Assembly (NCBI RefSeq): GCF_000143415.4
Contig: NW_003314265.1
Span: forward strand, 2,088,777 to 2,152,776
Length of the DNA: 64,000 nucleotides
From: Selaginella moellendorffii
Taxonomy: Eukaryota; Streptophyta; Lycopodiopsida; Selaginellales; Selaginellaceae
Direction: 5' to 3'
The stretch's first letter is position 1. Each line of letters opens with the position of its first letter. The position numbers and the translations under genes were made by a program. Shown in pieces: positions 57,441 through 64,000 of the stretch. The notes beneath the pieces were generated by a model, which did no database searches, was not told where the DNA came from, and worked only from the letters and a program-made list of their open reading frames with translations.

Positions 57441-58870
57441 GAGTTTTACTCACTCACTTGAACCTGCAATGTGCTCTTAGCTCCTCCATTCTGTAAAGAT
57501 TAATGGCCGGTGTGTTATCGCTTGATGGCTGGGGAGGTTCCTCTGGCTCCATGGAAATTGTTGAGAAAAATTGTGCTCCACCCGGTGCAAATAGCTGACA
57601 TCACAGAATTCAAAATTCGTAAACTTGAGTCCAGTTCAATTTGCTGGCATTTTGCAGTAATGAACAGATTATACCAGATAAAATGCTGAATGCACTGTAA
57701 TTTTGAAGAACCCTAAAATCATGGCTGCCCGCTCGAGTTGACTGGCGAAATCCTCTGAATCTAAGCGAAAAAACCACCAAACATAATCCATCACCTCCCA
57801 GAACTAAAAGAACTTTAACCATCCGCATTATCGTTCAACTACCCCCATCTGATGGGTTATAAGAAGCTTGTTTAGTGTTGTGGAAGTTTCATATAGACAA
57901 AGGCGATCAAGCTTTGGTAAGAGAGGACCAAGTTTACACCAGGACATCAGCTACTTTTGCAAGATCTTGGACACTAGGACTATCATATCCAATATATTCC
58001 CTTCATATGAAAGAATGTATCAGTGTGCTAGAGTAAGAAAAAAAAATGTATTTCTACATGTAATGTTGATATTATATAAAAAAAAAAAACTATATCAGTG
58101 GGCTTGCTGCGTAAGGTAGGACTAGTAATATAACACCCTAGTGAATCCAACTCACCAACAAGTTGTATCTTGTAATTCATTCAGTGTCCTCTTGCATATT
58201 TCCATCCTTTAAAATGTAAAATATAAACAAAACCATTAACCAGCATATACCTTAGATATATTAAATTAAGTGATGGTAAGAAACCACCAAAAATATTTCA
58301 AAAGTATGTGTGGTAAGAAACCAATATTTACCAGTTCACCCCGCATCCAACGGCCCGGATTGCCCAGATCCGGAGGCCCACAAAGTTCGGCGTTTGCTCC
58401 TTATAGTAGTAGACTGCTACATATAGCATAGAAAATTTTTGTTTTTAGAGAACATGAACTGCAAGGTTCATATATCAAAGATCTGTGAAGTGAATTCTAA
58501 GTCCCTTTGTGGGGCATCTAATGCTGAGATAAGCATCATGTCAAGAAAAAAGAATTGTTCACAAAACCAAGAGCTAAAGATTTGTTTGGAAATCTTTAGC
58601 ATACAAGAGCACAAGCATGGAATTTTTTTATCAAAGGTTACTTTCATGCATATGAGTATAAATCACTCTTGAATTCACAATGAAAAGTTGAGTTTGTGAG
58701 CTAAACAATTGTACTTTAATACAATCATTATAAATATATAAAAATTAAGGTTCATGGCAAGCTTAACTTTATACTATATTTTAACATCTCTACACTTAAA
58801 AATGTTTTGGAGGAACCTTTAGAATTTGAATCTCTTCTACTTTTCAAAGTTCAAAGTTAGGGAATAATTG
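57440..58870 (+). repeat. Duplicated segment (direct copy of 41000-42310)
   Basis: Near-identical to 41000-42310 apart from small indels and an extra stretch at about 58275-58407. No gene is recognised. Confidence 0.8.
58275..58407. repeat. Insertion of about 125 bp relative to the copy at 41.86 kb
   Basis: Flanks match 41850 and 41866 exactly (TTAAATTAAGTGAT before, CTGCTACATATAGCATAG-like after). The extra piece contains GGTAAGAAACCA twice, 35 bp apart, and a GC-rich part (CCAGATCCGGAGGCCCAC). Confidence 0.7.
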
Positions 58871-59237
58871 TCTGTGATTATACTTAGGCCACCCTCCGGT
58901 CACCATAGGGTTTATTAAACTTTAATTTTGATCCATCATGTTAAATATTCTTTTAAAATATTCTTGCCTCATTCATCAGCCACAAGAATCAAACTAAGCT
59001 TCTATACTAATGTTAAGATCCTATCCCTTACACTCTAAACCAATTAGTTAAAAGGGTAATCATTTTATTATAAGGCCCTTTTTTTTATCTTATTATCCTG
59101 ACCTATCCCACTACTATGATACCTTAAAACTTCCCTTTTTTGCCCTGCTTATATAAAATAGGGGTACTTAGCTCAAGTTTAGGGTTCATTGTTGATAAAG
59201 ACTTGGGATTAGGGTCCATTGATTGCCTCTCTCCACC
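58870..59237. other. AT-rich non-coding stretch (copy of 42310-42705)
   Basis: Direct homologue of 42310-42705 with moderate divergence. No gene is seen. Confidence 0.5.
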
Positions 59238-60540
59238 CTCACAAGGTAAGTTTGTATAGGTAGGTAGCAATAAGTGAGTAAGACAGAGATTTGGAAAGTG
59301 AAGCTGCTTGCAACGAGCTAAGAGGTATGCTAGAGGCGATCAAGAAATCGTGTTGAAACTCTCAACAAGCAAAGTGCAAAACAACGGGCCAAGGAACTCT
59401 CAAAGCGAAGAGAAACTCACGCTGTGTGAATACGAACAAAACTAACGATCAAGAACACTTAGTTTCATGTTGCCAGGTTTGCATGTGTTTCGATTTGTTC
59501 TAATTTCTTGTCATAAAGAAGCCAAGTGACATGTTGGTGCTACTCAACGATGATAAGAACTGAAAAATGCTATGTCACAGCGTGTGACAAAAAGAAAAAT
59601 GCTACTAGATTGGAGAGATTTTGTGTCAACGTTTTGGAGAGATTTGTTGTTGCTGTGCTCAACGCAATTCCTGCAAGCCGAGAAACAACGTGATATTCAG
59701 AACTTCAATCCAGCTGAAGACGTACATGACAATGACAACAACGATCATGATCTGTCGCTGATCCTTGGTCGGACCTGTCAACTCTCGGACCTCTCCACCT
59801 CGCAAGGTAAGTTCGTTTAGAGCTCTTCTTTGTGGTAGCAATAAGCGAGTAAGACAACGAAACAAGAAAGATTTGTCGGAGACAAAAGAGCGAAGCTGCT
59901 TGCAACGAGCTAGGATCGAATGATCAACGATAAATGAGAAATTCTCAACGTTTGAAGACATCAGGTTCGTTCTTTCTTTTCGATTGAGAGTGTCGACAGG
60001 GTCAAGAAGATGCTATGCTCAACGCATAAGGGAGCCAGTGACACAGTCAAGCTAAAATGCTCATCAAACAACTCAAACGAGCTAAGTGCAAAACAACGGC
60101 CCAAGGAACTCTCAATGCGAAGGGAAGCTTGTGAATATCATTGAAAGTTGACGATACTTAGCTTCAGGTTTGCAAGTGTTTCAATTTGTTCTAATTTCTT
60201 GTCATGAAAAAGACAAGTGAACGTGTTGGTGCTGCTCAACCACGATAAGAACTGAAAAATGCTGTGTTCAAAAAGAAAAATGCTACGAGATTAAAGAGAT
60301 TTTGTGTCAACGTTTTGGAGAGGCTTTGAGTTATGTTGTTGCTGTGCTCAGCGCAAGACCTGCGAGCTGAGAAACAATGCGATCTTCAGAACTTCAATCC
60401 AGCTGAAGACGTACATTGACAATGGTCCAACCTCAATGAAAACAACGATCATGAAAACTCCAAATTCAAAGGAATGTGCATAGCGTGAATTTACAAGGAA
60501 AGACGCCTGAATCAACTCATATATTGGTTTGTCTAACTAG
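59238..60540 (+). repeat. R-repeat array, plus orientation, two units
   Basis: Unit starts at CTCACAAGGTAAGTTTG (about 59238) and CTCGCAAGGTAAGTTCG (about 59799). Direct copy of the array at 42709-44060. Confidence 0.85.
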
Positions 60541-61200
60541 GATGTTTGCTGTTCAACGAAATGGAAGTCGAAGTTTAAGAGGTTCGTGAGCTGTTTGTTC
60601 TAACCAAAATGTTTGTTCAAAGAACTGGACAACGCCAGGAGAGGCTTCAACCTTCCAGGTCCATGTTCTCTTTAGTTTTCTTTATGGTTTCTCTAACTTC
60701 CTTTTGTTTTTGCAACACCATGAGATTGCGACGGTGCCACAGAACAACGTTCCAGGGCCAGCTAACGATGGGTAAATGGAAGTTTACGCTCTGGCAGTGG
60801 GAAAACGAGACGATCTACACAAAGCACTCTGTGGTTTCCTTGAAAAGAAATGAATACATTTACAAAGTTGCAAACATTTGTCAAGTAGTTATGTCTCTTC
60901 AGGCACTAGCTTAGCTGTTGTTTCCGTGGGAGTGGCCATTGCCAGCGGGACGGGAGCCGGTTTGTGAGCTTTATTCACGAAGTTCACGGATGAATCATCT
61001 AATCAATCCTTACTCCCGAGATGCATGGGAAACGGAAGGAAAATTCGCCCAAGAGCCAAGAACAGTGGACGAACTGGAGATAAACAAAGAGAGGAACTCC
61101 TGGTTTGAGAATACAAGGTTAAAACTATTTTGCTTCTTGGTGTTAAGGTTTGTGGGCTAGCTTAGGCCCTGACTAACAAGTTGCTTTCTTATAATGTGAA
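60540..61200. repeat. DEP1-module non-coding part (third copy)
   Basis: Matches 44060-44760 in direct orientation. The stretch with GTCACTGACTTACAATTCC in the 44.4-kb copy is missing here. Confidence 0.7.
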
Positions 61201-62680
61201 AGTTAGACTTCTCACAAGCCCAAAGCCACAAGGCGCGATTCTTTGTTTGAGTAAGAGCTTGCAAACTTTGAGTATCATAAGTGTCCCAAAGGGTGCTTGC
61301 TGTCCGCTAGGCAGTGGTGCGTTCCCTGGTCTCTCAAGTATCACAGTGTCCAGGCCTGGCAACAAAAGCAATGATACATTAGCAACACATCTCTCGCTTT
61401 TTTTTCCCAGACATTACCAGCGTCTTTAGCAGCAACAGCCCGTGGCGAAGTAATCTGAGAAGGCTCATCGGCACCCACCGAAAGTGCCTCTCGTTTGTTT
61501 CTGAAAAGGAATGAGATGTGAGGAGCAAATATAATGAACCAAGTGCGGAAAATCTCACCCTGCAGTATCGAAGTAGCCCAAAGTTTGTGTTCCCAAAGAT
61601 CAACCGCTGTGCTTCTCGGCTCCCACTCGAGTAAATATAGGCCTAAAAGGAACAAGGTGACGACATCAACATCGTGCTTTGGCAACTCCTATCAGACCTT
61701 CTACTCAGCACAAGGAGAGTGGAACGTCCTGAAAGACTTGGCCTTTGTGTTCACCGTTTTTGTATCCTGTTCTCCAAATATATCCCTGTGATGCAAAGGA
61801 CCAAGAAACGTTGATTCAAAACAAGACCAGACCTGGAATTATTTGAGGGCTGTAACTTTGCGATCAGCAGCAGTCATGCGAGAACGTTACGCTCTGACTT
61901 CGTCCTTATCACTTGGGAGAATAAGCTGCGTTTGCACGTTTCCCTCCTTCGTGTCTTTAAGAACCTGCTTGACATAACACGAGATTTCTGCTGCCACCAA
62001 AACCAATGAAATCTTGGCTGTTGCCTGAGAAGGTCTAGATCACCTTGAGTCTCCTTCGAATCGTAAGTGGCTGAGAGGTGTTTTCCCTCATTGTCATGTG
62101 CATAGGGAAACAAACGTCCATACGGGAATCGTGGTGCACACGAGAAAAACATTTGATAAAAGCCCTCATTAATAGACAGCATTTCTTGCGGGATAGTTTT
62201 TCCTTGGAGCTGCAAGGCTGAGTTTCTTCACTGGTCCATGCAAGGGGTCTGTATGGTCGAGGCCAAACTGGCGAAGCTTAAGTGCGGCATCAAAAAGATA
62301 ATGGTAGCATTCTGCCTTCTTCGCAAAAGATTAAGAGTCAAGCTGGAAAAAATACTATCACCTGAGTTTTAGCACAGAACCACGAGTCACCCCAAACGTG
62401 ATCCCATGGTTTCTCACTAACGCTGCCGTCGTTCATGGATAAGCGGCACTCTTCCAGCAAAACACGAATAAGAAAGACAACAGTGAGAAACGAACGAGCT
62501 TTTACTCACGGCTGCTGCTAAAGAATCCGTGAGCTCATATTCATATGCAGAGTTTTCAATGATCGGGACTACGAGTTAACCATGCCCTTCGATTCCTTTG
62601 ATCATCTCCATGTCCACGACGGTGCGATGTATCGCCGGCTGAGATCCAGAAGCTGTGCAGGCACGCAACAGCAGCACGGA
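61200..62680 (-). pseudogene. DEP1: DEP1 pseudogene, copy 3
   Basis: Minus-strand copy with the same fragments. Here GHG is followed by a TAA and then LVVPIIENSAYEYELTDSLA, so the VVPII part lost in copy 2 is present. The enolase-phosphatase fragments include YCRVRFSALGSLYL-type shifted frames and LVILERPGNAPLPSGQQAPF-like sequence. Frames are broken. Confidence 0.85.
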
Positions 62681-62929
62681 AGAGCCATCCAGCAGGCTGT
62701 CCGATCAGCAGGATTCCTCGTCCCCTCCAGCTACGTTTTGGACTAATTCTCTTTTTGTCCTTATGGTACTTAGCTTACGTTTAGGGTTCATCGTTGATGT
62801 ATACAATACTCAAACTTAGGGTTCATCGTTGATGAAGGGCTAGGGCGGTGGATGCCGCGGACGGGATGTCTTGGGGTTGGGGTCGCGACCCTTCCACTCT
62901 GCCCATTGATCGGAGCTCCAGCTTCTCTC
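62680..62929. repeat. Junction region with a local duplication
   Basis: TTAGGGTTCATCGTTGATG occurs twice (about 62780 and 62816). Otherwise it matches 46180-46430. Confidence 0.6.
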
Positions 62930-64000
62930 TCCACTCTCGCAAGGTAAGTTCGTTTAGATAGGGCTTTTCTTTGCGTTAGCAATAAGACAAAAGCGAAGCT
63001 GCTTGCAACGACCTAAGAGGTATGCTAGAGGCGATCAAGAAATCGTGTTGAAACTCTCAACGTTTGAAGACACCAGGTTCGCTCTTTCGATTGCAACGCA
63101 AAAGTGAGCCAGTGACACTACAAACAACTCAAACAAGCAAAGTGAAACAACGAGCCAAGGAACTCTCAACGCGAAGGATGTGGACAACGCTCTGTGAATA
63201 CAAACAAACTAGATCAACGACACTTAGTTCCATGTTGCCAGGTTCGCGTGTGTTTCGAAATTTCTTGTCATGAAGAAGCCAACATGTCGGTGCTGCTCAA
63301 CGACGATAAGAACTGAAAAACGCCTTGTCACAGCGTGTGCCAAGAAGAAAAATGCTACTAGATTGGAGAGATTTTGTGTCAACGTTTTGGAGAGATTGTC
63401 AGTGCTTTGAGTTATGTTGTTGCTGCGCTCAACGCAAGACCGGTGAGCTGAGAAACAACGTTGGGCATCTGCGATCTTCAGAACTTCAATCCAGCTGAAG
63501 ACGTACATGACAATGACAACAACAATCATGATCCGTCGCTGATCCTTGGCCGGACCGGTCAACTGCCGCACCTCTCCACCTCTCAAGGTAAGGGCTTTTC
63601 TTTGCGTTAGCAATAAGCAAGTAAGACAGAGATTTGCCAGGGACAAGAAAGCGAAGCTGCTAAGAGGTATGATAAACGATAAAAGAAAGGAGGCGATCAA
63701 GAATTCGTGTTGAAACTCTCAACATTTGAAGACACCAGGTTCCCTCTTTCTTTTCGATTGCAACACAAAAGGGAGCCAGTGCTAAGATGATGTGCTCAAA
63801 CAACTCAAACAAGCAAAGTGCAAAACAACGGGGATTTGTTCTAATTTCTTGTCATGAAGAAGCCAAGTGACAGCTCAATGACGATAAGACGTGTGCCAAG
63901 AAGAAAGATGCTACTAGATTGGAGAGATTTTGTATCAACGTTTTGGAGAGATTGTCAGTGCTTTGAGTTATGTTGTTGCTGCGCTCAACGCAAGACCTGC
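62930..64000 (+). repeat. R-repeat array, plus orientation, running off the window
   Basis: Unit starts at CTCTCGCAAGGTAAGTTCG (about 62934) and CTCTCAAGGTAAGGG (about 63583). Direct copy of the array starting at 46430. Confidence 0.85.

Overview
The window is nuclear DNA from a land plant, most likely a lycophyte of the Selaginella type. The genes are plant families (plastid bL12, Di19, F-box/LysM protein, PIRL leucine-rich-repeat protein, BRO1-domain protein, cytochrome c6A, beta-carbonic anhydrase, BAHD acyltransferases). They carry GT-AG introns of only about 46-125 nt, a known trait of Selaginella moellendorffii. The species itself is an inference. There is one assembly gap (21281-21661).

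Layout. 1-6.1 kb is retrotransposon debris: a minus-strand gag with one in-frame stop, its tRNA-Met primer-binding site, and a second, oppositely oriented LTR-like block with its own primer-binding site. 6.1-9.7 kb holds two intact plus-strand genes: spermidine synthase (9 exons) and a cytochrome c6A gene whose exons splice in frame to an upstream three-helix membrane segment. 10-27.6 kb and 40-64 kb are a mosaic of segmental duplications. These contain three copies of one BAHD acyltransferase gene (two intact, one decayed), three decayed copies of the cytochrome c6A gene, three decayed copies of the methionine-salvage gene DEP1 (MTRu-1-P dehydratase/enolase-phosphatase), two lectin-receptor-kinase fragments, two copies of an unidentified protein fragment, and arrays of an unidentified repeat of about 0.6 kb. 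Much of 11.1-22.6 kb reappears inverted at 41.5-52.6 kb, and 40.1-48.0 kb reappears in direct orientation at 56.6-64 kb. The single-copy core at 29.8-39.4 kb, lying between the inverted arms, holds six intact genes: F-box/LysM (-), Di19 (+, divergent from it), plastid ribosomal protein L12 (-), an arabinogalactan peptide (-), PIRL (-) and BRO1-domain protein (-). An uncharacterised ORF, beta-carbonic anhydrase and a truncated RAD21-type cohesin kleisin lie at 52.3-56.6 kb, all on the minus strand.

How the parts relate. The BAHD gene and the cytochrome c6A gene were once a divergent neighbouring pair. At 8.3 kb the cytochrome c6A side is intact and the BAHD side is a stub; at the three duplicates the cytochrome side has lost its start codon and decayed while the BAHD side persists. 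The nearby spermidine synthase gene also left fragments inside the duplicated blocks. Points most worth a second look are the possible membrane-anchored cytochrome c6A, a U12-type AT-AC intron in Di19, an exact 58-bp in-place inversion inside BAHD copy 2, and the large inverted duplication.
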